Shown: piece by piece, positions 22,783 to 30,604 of the stretch
How positions within the stretch are numbered: the first letter of the stretch is position 1
How the letters are laid out: every line of letters begins with the position of its first letter
Source: an uncultured Chloroflexota bacterium
GTDB lineage: Bacteria > Chloroflexota > UBA11872 > UBA12225
Length of the DNA: 57,350 nt
Reading direction: 5' to 3'
Assembly (NCBI GenBank): GCA_902805635.1
Contig: CADCTC010000121.1
Location: 44,382 to 101,731, forward strand
Translations under genes and position numbers: made by a program
Notes under the pieces: generated by a model
The model's input: only the letters and a program-made list of their open reading frames with translations
Told to the model about the DNA's origin: nothing
Database searches by the model: none

Positions 22783-24543
22783 CTAGGTCTCGCCGGTCCA
22801 GATGCGCTGTATGTGCGGACTGGAGGCGAGGACCTCCTGGAGCGTTCCGCATGCCTCAATGCGGCCGTGCTCCATGACGATTACCTGGTCGGCGCGGCGC
22901 AGGGCCACACGGCGGTGGGACACGGCGAGGATGGTGCGATTGCCGTCCGCCGTCGCGAGGCGCTCCCACAGCGCGGCTTCGGTCTCGACGTCGAGCGCGC
23001 TGGAGAGGTCGTCCACCACCAGCAGCTCCGGGTGACGCACCAGGGCACGCGCCGTGGCGGCGCGCTGCACCTGCCCGCCGGAGAGGCGCACGCCGCGGGG
23101 TCCAACGACGGTGTCGAGACCACACTCGAGGGTGCGCACGTCCCGATCCAGCACCGCGAGGTGAAGGGCGCTATCGAGGCCGGCGCGCTCGGCGGGGAGG
23201 CCCTGCAGGATGTTGTCGCGGAGCGTGTCGCTGACCAGGCGCGGCACCTGGGGCACGTAGGCGGCGCGGGACGGGGCCAGGGCACCGGAAGTGGGGTCGA
23301 CGACCTTCCCGTTCCAGCGCACCTCGCCGCCTTCTAGCGGCCGCAGGCCGAGCAGAGCTTCGAGCAGGGTCGATTTGCCTGACCCGATGCGGCCGGTGAG
23401 CACGGTCAGCGTGCCGCGGCGCAGCGTGAGGTCCACGGGGCCGAGGCCCCACCGGCTGCCGGGGTGGCGCGCCACCAACCGCCGCACCTCGACGGACTCG
23501 AGGCGGTGCTCGTCGCGCCGCTCCGGCGCCTGGGGTGGGGCCGGCGGGTGCGCCAGGTAAGGAGCGCCGGCCGCGACGAGGGGGGCGGCGCGTTCACCGG
23601 GCACCAGGGCGGCCAAACGCCCCACGGAGACACCGGCGCGGCGGTAGCCGGTGATCCAGCGGGCGATCTCGTCGCCGAAGGTGGAGACCTGCGGCAGGTA
23701 GGCGACGAAGAGGGCGAAGTCGCCGACGGTGAAGGTGCCGGCGCGCATCTCGCGGGCGGCCAGGAGCAGCAGCAGGCCGGTGGCGATGTGGGCCGCGTTG
23801 GCGTAGAAGGCGCCGAGCAGCTCGCCGAAGACTCTGTCGTTGAGGGCGGCCTGCCGGCGGACGTCGCTCAGGCGGCGCAGACGCTGGACCACGCGCGGCG
23901 TGGCGCCCGCGACGGCGATGGCCTGCACCGCGCCGAACATCTCACCCAGGAAGCCGGTGACGTCGCCGGTGGCCTGACGGGCGGCGACGCGGTGGCGCTT
24001 GACGCGCTCGCCGGCAAGGTTGACCAGCGTCACGCTGGCGGCAACCGGGAGCAGGACGGAGAGGGTCAGCGCCGTGTTGATGCGGAAGAGGACCACCAGC
24101 GCGATGGCCATGAAGACGGTGCGGCCGACGATGTCGATCCAGGCGTCGATCGACTCGACGATCTCTTCGGCGTCGTCGCGGAAGCGGCTCATCACGGCGC
24201 CCGAGGACTCGGGCAGGGCCGCGGAGGCGCTGTGGCGGCGGAGGACCTGGTGCAAGAGGTCGTGGCGCAGGGTGGCCATACTGGCATTGAGGAAGGTGAT
24301 CCAGCCGAACGAGAGGCCGGCGTCGGAGATGAGCAGGCCGGCATCGACGACGAGGAACAGGACGAGGACCTCCCACAGGCCGAACCCGGCGGGGGCGCTG
24401 CCGGACAACAAGTCAAAGAAGGCGCGGATGACCAGGCCGGTAGCGACGGGCAGGCTGAAGACCGCCGTGGCGGATGCGCCGGCGAGGCCTAAGCGCCAGG
24501 GGCTGAGGCGCATGAGGCGCACGATGAGCTGCCAGGTCTTCAT
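22783..24543 (-). CDS. ABC exporter half-transporter with degenerate ATP site (heterodimer partner)
   Basis: The 586-residue type IV ABC exporter subunit has six transmembrane helices (residues about 15-310) and a nucleotide-binding domain (about 345-580). Walker A is G384-RIGSGKST-392 and the signature LSGGQ starts at 487. Walker B ends LLVVDD: D511 is followed by D512 instead of the catalytic Glu. The switch His is kept (SHRR, 543). Such a site usually cannot hydrolyse ATP well and pairs with a partner holding the good Glu, as in heterodimeric exporters such as BmrCD and TM287/288. Its ATG overlaps the stop of the partner gene by 4 bases. The cargo is unknown; lipid, drug or peptide export is possible. 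Confidence 0.9.
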   Translation of the reverse strand: MKTWQLIVRLMRLSPWRLGLAGASATAVFSLPVATGLVIRAFFDLLSGSAPAGFGLWEVLVLFLVVDAGLLISDAGLSFGWITFLNASMATLRHDLLHQVLRRHSASAALPESSGAVMSRFRDDAEEIVESIDAWIDIVGRTVFMAIALVVLFRINTALTLSVLLPVAASVTLVNLAGERVKRHRVAARQATGDVTGFLGEMFGAVQAIAVAGATPRVVQRLRRLSDVRRQAALNDRVFGELLGAFYANAAHIATGLLLLLAAREMRAGTFTVGDFALFVAYLPQVSTFGDEIARWITGYRRAGVSVGRLAALVPGERAAPLVAAGAPYLAHPPAPPQAPERRDEHRLESVEVRRLVARHPGSRWGLGPVDLTLRRGTLTVLTGRIGSGKSTLLEALLGLRPLEGGEVRWNGKVVDPTSGALAPSRAAYVPQVPRLVSDTLRDNILQGLPAERAGLDSALHLAVLDRDVRTLECGLDTVVGPRGVRLSGGQVQRAATARALVRHPELLVVDDLSSALDVETEAALWERLATADGNRTILAVSHRRVALRRADQVIVMEHGRIEACGTLQEVLASSPHIQRIWTGET

Positions 24544-26507
24544 GCCGGCACCTCCTGGCGGCGCGTGCCGGTGGCGAGCGGCTCAGATGACAGGGGTGGC
24601 GCAGGTGATGCAGGTGACGCGTCGAGGCTTCCGGCGCGCAGAAGCGCGGCGAAGCGGGAGGCAGGATCGGAGGCGAGCCAAGTGCGGGGGCCGTGCTCCG
24701 CGATGGCGCCGTCTTCTAGGATGAGCACGTCGTGCACGCGCTGGACGGTCTCCAGCCGGTGGGCGATGACGATGCCGGTGCGGCCCGCGAGCAAGCCGGC
24801 GACGGCGCGGTCGACGAGGCGCTCGGTGGTGGGATCCAGGCGAGACGAGGGCTCGTCGAGCACGACCAGGCCGGGGTCGCGCAGGAAGACGCGCGCGAAG
24901 GCCAGAAGCTGGGCCTGGCCGGCGGAGAGGCCGGCTCCATCGGAGGCCGCAGCGGCAGCGGCGCCAGTTGTGCCGGTGGGCCGGACGCTGCCGGCGCCGC
25001 CGAGCTGGGTGTCCAGGCCGGCCGGGAGCGCGCCGAGCCACTCTCCGAGGCCGAGCTGCTCAAGGGCAGCGGCGCTGCGGTGGTCCGGGATGGCCGCGTC
25101 GAAGAGGGTGAGGTTGTCGCGCACGGTGGCGCGGAAGAGCTGCACCTCCTGGGTGACGAGGCCGACGCGCGCCCGCAGGGAGTCGAGGGCGAGATCGCGC
25201 ACGTCGACGCCGCCGATGCGGACGGCGCCCGCGGTAGGGTCGTACAGGCGGAAGAGCAGGCGCGAGAGGGTGGTCTTGCCGCTGCCGGTGCGGCCGAGGA
25301 GCCCGAGCACGCGCCCGGGCGGAAGGGTGAAGGAGACGTTTCTCAGCGCGGCCCCAGGCGGCGGACGAACGGCGGAAGGCTGCGCTCTAGCCCCGGCGTC
25401 CAGGTCGTCCTCGGCCGGTTGTCCTTCGGCGTTGGTCCGGTGATAGGCGAAAGAGACGCGGTCGAGCTCGACGACGAGCGGACCGGCCGGGAGCGAGGCG
25501 CGGCCCCCGTCGGGGACACGCGTGTCGGTGGAGAGCAGCTCGCGGACGCGCTCGATACTGGCGACGGCCTGCTGGAGGTCGCGGAGCTGGCGCATGATCT
25601 GGCTGAGGGGCCGGTTGACCATGGCGCGGTACTGGACCAGCAGGTAGGCGGTGCCGAGCGTGATCTCGCCGCGCCAGAAGAGGGCGGCCACGAGCGCGAA
25701 GGTGGCGGCCCACCCAACGCTGTCCAGCAGCCAGCGCCCGCTGCTGAGGAGGTTGGCGACCACTACCGCCTTCTCGGCACGGCGGAAGACGTCGCGCAGC
25801 AGCAGCCGGGCACGGTAGAGGACGTAGGGGCGGGCGCCGTTGGCCTGGATGTCCGGCAGAGCGTTGAGGCGCTCTTCCAGGAAGCCGAAGAAGGCAGCGC
25901 CGGCCTGGCGCTGGGCGAGGGCGTAGCGGGTGCCGATGGGGCGGGACCACACCGAGTAGGCGAGCCAGGCGACGCTGACGGCGAGGAACAACGCGCCGGT
26001 GCGCCAGTCCTCACGGGCCACAAGCACGAGGATGCCGAGCAGGAGGAACACGCTGCCGACCACGAGCACGACAAAACGCGAGAAGAAGTTGGCGAGCGTG
26101 CCGACGTCGCCGTCGACTCGTTCGATCAGCTCGCCGGGCGTGTGGGCGTTGTGGAAGGACAGGTCCAGGCCCAGGCAGTGGGTGGCCAGGTCGGCGCGGA
26201 GCGCGTTGGTGGCGCGCCAGCCGACGTTGGAGGCGACGTAGGTTTCCGCCAGGCTCACCAGCTGGCCGAGCAGCGCGCTGCCGAGGAAGACGAGGGCGGC
26301 CGCGGCGAGCGTCGACGGCGCAGCACCCTCGCGGGCGGCGTCGATGTAGCCGCGGACGATCTGGGGATTGACGAGCTGCAAGCCAACGCTGCCGAACAGC
26401 AGCACGGCCAGCAGGGCGACCTGTCCCTTCTGCGGGACCAGGTACGTGAACAACAGGGTGCGATACGTCTGCATAGACGACGAGCACCGTTCCTTTCGAA
26501 GACGCAT
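24540..26507 (-). CDS. ABC exporter half-transporter with canonical ATP site
   Basis: This is the partner of the gene at 22783-24543. Transmembrane helices fill the first half, then an ATPase domain with GLLGRTGSGKTTLSRLLF (Walker A), a signature altered to LSAGQAQLLAFARVF, Walker B LVVLDEPSSRLD with intact catalytic Glu, and switch IAHRLE. Because sites are shared across the dimer, its weaker LSAGQ should complete the degenerate site's opposite face. Between the Q-loop region and the signature lies a Gly/Ala insert (GGAGSVRPTGTTGAAAAAAS). ATG 26507 opens the frame; ATG 26474 (MQTYRTLLFTYLVPQ) begins the recognisable sequence and is equally likely. The pair forms a two-gene operon. Confidence 0.9.
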   Translation of the reverse strand: MRLRKERCSSSMQTYRTLLFTYLVPQKGQVALLAVLLFGSVGLQLVNPQIVRGYIDAAREGAAPSTLAAAALVFLGSALLGQLVSLAETYVASNVGWRATNALRADLATHCLGLDLSFHNAHTPGELIERVDGDVGTLANFFSRFVVLVVGSVFLLLGILVLVAREDWRTGALFLAVSVAWLAYSVWSRPIGTRYALAQRQAGAAFFGFLEERLNALPDIQANGARPYVLYRARLLLRDVFRRAEKAVVVANLLSSGRWLLDSVGWAATFALVAALFWRGEITLGTAYLLVQYRAMVNRPLSQIMRQLRDLQQAVASIERVRELLSTDTRVPDGGRASLPAGPLVVELDRVSFAYHRTNAEGQPAEDDLDAGARAQPSAVRPPPGAALRNVSFTLPPGRVLGLLGRTGSGKTTLSRLLFRLYDPTAGAVRIGGVDVRDLALDSLRARVGLVTQEVQLFRATVRDNLTLFDAAIPDHRSAAALEQLGLGEWLGALPAGLDTQLGGAGSVRPTGTTGAAAAAASDGAGLSAGQAQLLAFARVFLRDPGLVVLDEPSSRLDPTTERLVDRAVAGLLAGRTGIVIAHRLETVQRVHDVLILEDGAIAEHGPRTWLASDPASRFAALLRAGSLDASPASPAPPLSSEPLATGTRRQEVPA

Positions 26508-27077
26508 GCGTCAAAGACGCGAGCGGGTGCACGGGTGCACGGGTGCGGACGCACGCGTGCAGGCGCGCTCCGGCCGGGCCAGGGGAGGCGGCCGGAGTCA
26601 GAGACCGAGAAGAAGAGTCGGGAAGGCGCCCGGCGGCGAGGGGTGTGCCTGCCGCGGTGCGCGTGCCGCGAGAGGGGGTCGCGGAGCCTGGCGCAGTAGC
26701 GCGGAGCTAGTGGCGCAGGGCTAGGCGCGAGCCTCGGTGGAGCGCGCGAGGCGGGCCCGGTGAATGCTGACTATCAAGTTCAGGGTCCTTCCTCCCCGCT
26801 GCTCTGCCGGCAGCCGCGGTGCGTGTGCGGGATCATAGCGGTAGTGTGTAGTGGGGCGCAACCGGGCGGGTGAAGGCTGAAGGCGTAGACCCGGGATGAG
26901 GGCATCCTGGTATGACTACCGAGCGCCAGAAGTGCCCCGTGTGCCCAAGGTCATCCGACCAGCCATCCCCAATGGTGGTAACTGCCTCCGCCGCAGCTTG
27001 GCGAGTCCACAAAGATCGGGAAGGCGGTGGCCTCGTCGGGGTCCATGCGGTTGGCGAACGCGCGCGGGGCAATGGGG
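26508..27077. other. 570-base gap with octamer triplet and a possible coding relic
   Basis: No complete gene is visible. GGGTGCAC GGGTGCAC GGGTGCGG stands at 26525-26548. On the minus strand 26951-27046 encodes 31 residues starting MDPDEATAFPIFVDSPSCGG and ending HHWGWLVG before TGA; the frame stays open upstream as IAPRAFANR. Its codon choice resembles the local genes, but I recognise no family. It may be the tail of a lost gene. The promoter of the ABC exporter pair should lie in the left part. Confidence 0.4.
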
Positions 27078-27482
27078 CTACAGCCGGGCGCGCTTCCGCA
27101 CGAACTGCACAATGCTCTCGGCCAACTTGAGCGCTTGCTGCGCTTCGCTTAGCGGTGGCTCGATTGGCCCGCCTGGATAGCGGAACTGAGTCGCGTACGG
27201 TGTGAGCGTGGCGGCATCGGACGCGAGCTCGGCAAACTGCGCGTCAAGTTGCTGGCACTGCGACTGGAGCTCCGTCAGATCGTGGGTGCGCCGAAATGGG
27301 GTGCTCCGGACCGTGAGGAATGCCTTAAACGCTTTCTCGGCCGCCTGCTGAGCGTGGTATGCGGCGATTTCTGGTAGTGGTGGTGTGGCCACCAACTGGG
27401 TGCGCACTGCCTGCAGGTCACGTTCGGCGCGCTCGATCCATTCACGCGCCTCCTGGAGGACAGCGGCGTCAAGCGGCTGCAT
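27078..27482 (-). CDS. HEPN domain protein (toxin-type partner of MNT)
   Basis: This 134-residue helical HEPN protein has EAREWIERAERDLQAVRTQL at the front, AAYHAQQAAEKAFKAFLTVR in the middle and PFRRTHDLTELQSQC after it, the pattern of HEPN proteins paired with minimal nucleotidyltransferases. HEPN members are often RNases; the His of RRTHDL and its preceding Arg are the candidate active residues. The start is ATG 27482; the longer open frame upstream is the neighbour's other frame. It overlaps the MNT gene by 14 bases, so the two are co-translated. In characterised pairs the MNT partner AMPylates a Tyr on HEPN; Y104 (TPYATQF) and Y110 (RYPGG) are candidates here. Confidence 0.88.
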   Translation of the reverse strand: MQPLDAAVLQEAREWIERAERDLQAVRTQLVATPPLPEIAAYHAQQAAEKAFKAFLTVRSTPFRRTHDLTELQSQCQQLDAQFAELASDAATLTPYATQFRYPGGPIEPPLSEAQQALKLAESIVQFVRKRARL

Positions 27483-27867
27483 AGAGGAGATGGCCCTCAC
27501 GGAGCACTGTGGCCGGCAGCGAGGAGGCGACACTGGCGCGCCACTGGAACTCGTCGCGCGCCATAAACACGATGTCGAACGGGAGTGTGTGCGCTCCCAG
27601 TGAGCGGTATGCCTCCTGCGCAAGCCGGTGGGGGTACGGGCCTGCATCCGCCACGACTACCAGCAGGTCAACGTCACTGTCTGGACCGGCGGCACCCCGA
27701 GCTCGCGAACCAAAGATATACACACGATCCGGCGCGAAGGCGCGCACCAAGGACTCCACAACGCGGGCGAGCTCGTCCGTCTCGGGTGGGTCGAACTGCA
27801 GGAGCGACCGGTCGATGTGCGTCAGGAACTCGGCGTTACTCTGATAGGTGTGTGTCGCCTCGGCCAC
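27469..27867 (-). CDS. minimal nucleotidyltransferase (MNT), antitoxin-type partner
   Basis: This 132-residue Pol-beta-fold nucleotidyltransferase has G53-S-RARG followed by DSD65-V-D67, the GSx(10)DxD signature, and a third acidic strand in LPFDIVFMARDEF. In MNT-HEPN toxin-antitoxin pairs this protein neutralises HEPN, by AMPylation in the cases studied. It starts at GTG 27867, seven bases after the gene for a second nucleotidyltransferase-like protein ends at 27874, and overlaps the HEPN gene. No strong ribosome-binding site is visible, fitting coupled translation. Confidence 0.88.
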   Translation of the reverse strand: MAEATHTYQSNAEFLTHIDRSLLQFDPPETDELARVVESLVRAFAPDRVYIFGSRARGAAGPDSDVDLLVVVADAGPYPHRLAQEAYRSLGAHTLPFDIVFMARDEFQWRASVASSLPATVLREGHLLYAAA

Positions 27868-27873
27868 GATGGA

Positions 27874-28533
27874 CTATATCCGGCGGGCCACGCCGCTGAG
27901 TTGATCCAGGACCTCCCGCTGCCGGTCCTCCGGCATTCCGCCGCCCACATTTGGCAGGCCCCGGCGGACGAGCTCAAGGTTGCAACCGTGCTGCCGCATG
28001 TGCTCCGTGATGGGACCAAAGCGGTCGGGACGGTCGCGACGCAGCTCGGTCAACAGCCTCAGCTCCAGCGACACGACCGGTACTCGGTGCCGGCCGCAGT
28101 CCACCCAGGAATAATGCTCCCACGGGCCGCGTCCGATACACTCACGGGTGTCTGACTGGGTCTCCGTTTCGATGGTACTCAGCTCGATCAGTGCTCCGTT
28201 GACGAGGTAGCGCGCGAAATACTGTCGCGCGGGCTCCAGCCAGGCCGGGGGGAACAGGCACTCGGCAGCGGGCAGAGTAGCCAGCGCGGCCGCAAAGCAG
28301 TCCATGCTCTGGCGGTCCCTGAACAGCAAGTCGATGTCGCCGACCGGCACCCGCGCGCCGTGCAGTGCAGACGCGGCCGTGCCTACCACGCGGTATTCCA
28401 CGCTTGACGTGAGCGGTGCCACATGGTCCAGCACGGTCATCAGCGTGTTGCGCACACGCGCTGCGTCCAGACCGTCGCCAGGCGCTTTGGGGCCAGGACC
28501 GGGGTCTGCACCGGGGCGGGACGTTTGCGTCAT
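27874..28533 (-). CDS. nucleotidyltransferase-fold protein
   Basis: The 219-residue protein has VVGTAASALHGARVPVGDID with D66 and D68, a Pol-beta-like core of the type seen in small-ligand transferases and AbiEii-like proteins, in which the first Gly-Ser is replaced by Gly-Thr. Later features are PAAECLFPPAW, LIELSTIETETQ and a C-terminal helix. The first 25 residues are Pro/Gly-rich and probably disordered. It precedes the MNT and HEPN genes by seven bases on the same strand. Its function is unknown; it could be an added module of the toxin-antitoxin unit or an independent kanamycin-nucleotidyltransferase relative. Confidence 0.75.
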   Translation of the reverse strand: MTQTSRPGADPGPGPKAPGDGLDAARVRNTLMTVLDHVAPLTSSVEYRVVGTAASALHGARVPVGDIDLLFRDRQSMDCFAAALATLPAAECLFPPAWLEPARQYFARYLVNGALIELSTIETETQSDTRECIGRGPWEHYSWVDCGRHRVPVVSLELRLLTELRRDRPDRFGPITEHMRQHGCNLELVRRGLPNVGGGMPEDRQREVLDQLSGVARRI

Positions 28534-28620
28534 CGGGCGCTAGTATAGCCGCGGCCGTGCAAGAGCTCGGCCCACCGTGCCACTGCCCCGTGAGAGTGAG
28601 TGCGTGGAACGGTGAGCTCG

Positions 28621-28856
28621 TCAAATGTTCGAGTCGTCGCCATTGCCGCTCTTGGAGTCCGTATCACCTGAGGCAGCCGCATCTCCGCCGGTCGGGCGCG
28701 GCCCTTTGGTCATGTTAAGCAGGCACAGTGTGGCGCCAAAAGGTCACGTGCTGTTTCCGTCCACAACCACTGTACGCCGAACACACGGGTGTAGTAGGCG
28801 GCTGCGGCGGCCGCGTCGTCGACGCGGACCGTGACGCAGTCGATCTTCTTCAGCAT
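28621..28856 (-). pseudogene. VOC/glyoxalase-family gene with internal deletion
   Basis: The start MLKKIDCVTVRVDDAAAAAA followed by YYTRVFGVQWLW is a complete VOC N-terminus. It runs at once, in another frame after a TGA, into a VOC C-terminus, PFGATLCLLNMTKGPRP and an Asp/Ser-rich tail ending at 28621. About 50-60 middle residues that carry metal ligands are absent. One deletion with a frame change explains both halves, so the gene is dead. Confidence 0.75.
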
Positions 28857-28873
28857 GGTCCTTCCGTTAGTAA

Positions 28874-29503
28874 TCACAGGGCCTCCACAGTCACGTTGCG
28901 GTAGAGCGCGTCGGTGCAGGTGCCGACGTCGAGGCCGGGCCGGCCAGACCAGACGTAGTAGGTGAGCGTGCGGCGCATCGCCTCGCGACCGTCGACGTAG
29001 AGGACCGCTTCCCGGCCGCGTACTTCGGCGCGCACGCTGAACCAGGCATCGAAGGACACGGTGCAGCGGCCGAACTCCTGGGTGTGGTACGACTGGGTCC
29101 ATACGGGCTGCAGGCCGTGGGCGATTGGGATTAAGGCGGCGCCGTGGCCGGTGGTATTGTGTGGCCTGAAGAAGAAGTTCTCGAAGTTGTAGACGTCGCG
29201 GGCGCGCAGGGCGATGCCGGGATAGGTCTGGCGCGGGTTGGGCAGGTGGCCTCTAACGACACGGATCTCGGCGTTCAGCGCGTAGTCCGACCAATCGGGC
29301 TCGCCGAAGAGCAAGACTTTGCCGTGCTCGTGGTCCTCTTCGGTATTGCCGAGCAGGGCGATGCAGCGGTTGTCCTGCCCAGCGCCGGTGGCGCCGCCGG
29401 CACCGGGGTCGTCCGGGGCGTCGACGATCTGCCACAGGGGCGTGTTGCTCTCCCAGCGGGGGAAGCCATCGAGCACGTCCTTCCAGTTGAGCAGGAGCAT
29501 CAT
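28874..29503 (-). CDS. LamG/concanavalin-like (DUF1080-type) protein
   Basis: This 209-residue beta-rich protein resembles the jelly-roll of DUF1080/family 16-like proteins, which bind or hydrolyse glycans. Visible motifs are the GEPDWSDYALNAEIRVVRG strand pair, PGIALRARDVYNFENFFFRPHN, SFDAWFSVRAEVRGREAVLY and VDGREA. There is no signal peptide from the chosen start, MMLLLNWKDVLDGF at 29503, so it may be cytoplasmic. A short Gly/Ala insert sits after IVDAPDD. Its start is one base behind the stop of the transglutaminase gene; the two are co-transcribed. No catalytic residues can be named with confidence. Confidence 0.72.
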   Translation of the reverse strand: MMLLLNWKDVLDGFPRWESNTPLWQIVDAPDDPGAGGATGAGQDNRCIALLGNTEEDHEHGKVLLFGEPDWSDYALNAEIRVVRGHLPNPRQTYPGIALRARDVYNFENFFFRPHNTTGHGAALIPIAHGLQPVWTQSYHTQEFGRCTVSFDAWFSVRAEVRGREAVLYVDGREAMRRTLTYYVWSGRPGLDVGTCTDALYRNVTVEAL

Positions 29504-29504
29504 C

Positions 29505-30518
29505 TCACCCCGCGGCCCACAACGACACCTGCCGGGGCGTGCGCCAGCCTCCGGCGGCGGCGGCGCTGGTGATGACGGGTGGGACGCGGAGCCGCGGGTT
29601 TCCTTCGTAGAGCGAGCGGACCTCCGCGACGTCGGGATCATCCGGGAGTGTCAGCGCCGCCAGGCGATCGAGGAGGGCCAGGTCCTCCGGGCCGGCGACT
29701 TCCTGGGTGGCGTGCGCGAGGCCCCAGACGTCCCAGCACAGCAGCTCCACCTTGTTAAGGCTGGCCAGGTCGCGCACCAACTGACTCTGGAGGTAGCGCC
29801 AGGCGCGCACCGGCACCTCGGGCGCTACCCCAAACGACGCCGGGTCGGCTTCACCGGAGCGGTAGCGCCGCCAGGCCTCGCCGGGCACCAGGAACACGTG
29901 GCGCGGCACGTCGTGGGGATCGAAGGTGATGCCGTAGGCGGCCTGGTGGGCCTCGTCCAGCTCGGCGTCGACCAGGACCCATCGTCCGGCGCCGTCACCG
30001 TGGCCGTCGCCGTGACTATCGTCACCACCGCTACGAGGCTGCCAGTACTCGCAGACCCAGTGGTCCACGCCGAGGTCGGGGGAGAAGTACATGGCGACGC
30101 CGGCACGGGCCCGCGCGGGCACGCCCAGGTGGCGCAGCAAGGCGCAGAGCAGGACCGAGAAGTCGCGGCAGCAGCCGACGAAGCGCCGCTCGGGTGGGCG
30201 TGGCGTGGTGAGCGGCGCGTCGTCCAGCTCGCGGATGCGCGCCAGCATGGGGGCGACGCCGCGGGTGTCCTGCTCGCCGAGTCGCCCGCCCGGCACGCGC
30301 ACGCCGTAGAGGTGAGCCGTGGCGGGATGGAGGACCAGGCCGCGCACCACGCGGCACAGGGACGGCACGTCGCGCGGGAGGCCTTCGAGCAGCGCGGCGT
30401 GTGGACCAGGATCGGTGATGCGGCTCTGCGTGCCGTAGAACGCAAGCGCTTCCGGCACCCGATCTTCCGCCTCGGTCTCCATGACTGCAACGCCTCCGAC
30501 GTGATCAATGGCTTTCAT
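29505..30518 (-). CDS. transglutaminase-like superfamily protein
   Basis: The 337-residue protein has the papain-like triad of microbial transglutaminase-like proteins: C117 in FVGCCRDFSVLLCALLRHLG, H153 in DHWVCEYW and D184 in WVLVDAELDE. Members act as proteases, peptide N-glycanases or cross-linkers. Residues 163-178 are an Asp/Gly/His repeat (GDDSHGDGHGDGAG) inserted between His and Asp strands. ATG 30518 has a GGAAAGGAAGG ribosome-binding site 5-10 bases upstream. It is the first gene of a two-gene operon with the LamG-like gene and is divergent from a WYL regulator 86 bases away, a likely regulator of this pair before it was disrupted. Confidence 0.85.
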   Translation of the reverse strand: MKAIDHVGGVAVMETEAEDRVPEALAFYGTQSRITDPGPHAALLEGLPRDVPSLCRVVRGLVLHPATAHLYGVRVPGGRLGEQDTRGVAPMLARIRELDDAPLTTPRPPERRFVGCCRDFSVLLCALLRHLGVPARARAGVAMYFSPDLGVDHWVCEYWQPRSGGDDSHGDGHGDGAGRWVLVDAELDEAHQAAYGITFDPHDVPRHVFLVPGEAWRRYRSGEADPASFGVAPEVPVRAWRYLQSQLVRDLASLNKVELLCWDVWGLAHATQEVAGPEDLALLDRLAALTLPDDPDVAEVRSLYEGNPRLRVPPVITSAAAAGGWRTPRQVSLWAAG

Positions 30519-30552
30519 TCGCGACCTTCCTTTCCTATGCGCTAGGATGGCG

Positions 30553-30585
30553 CAGCCAACCTGACATCCTGTATCAAGTTGGCTG
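30553..30585. promoter_or_regulatory. 8-bp dyad in divergent promoter region
   Basis: CAGCCAAC (30553-30560) and GTTGGCTG (30578-30585) are exact inverted repeats 17 bases apart, midway between the transglutaminase start and the WYL regulator start. Such spaced arms fit a dimeric repressor operator, here most simply that of the WYL protein itself. Confidence 0.5.
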
Positions 30586-30604
30586 GCTAGGTGAGGGGAG
30601 CTGC

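Noticed and set aside
22470-22859. 129-residue minus-strand frame with a hydrophobic middle
   Set aside because: It overlaps the ABC exporter gene by 77 bases and has no ribosome-binding site or known family.
24732-26699. 655-residue plus-strand open frame
   Set aside because: It lies antisense to the ABC exporter gene, has no recognisable motif, and is a product of high GC on the opposite strand.
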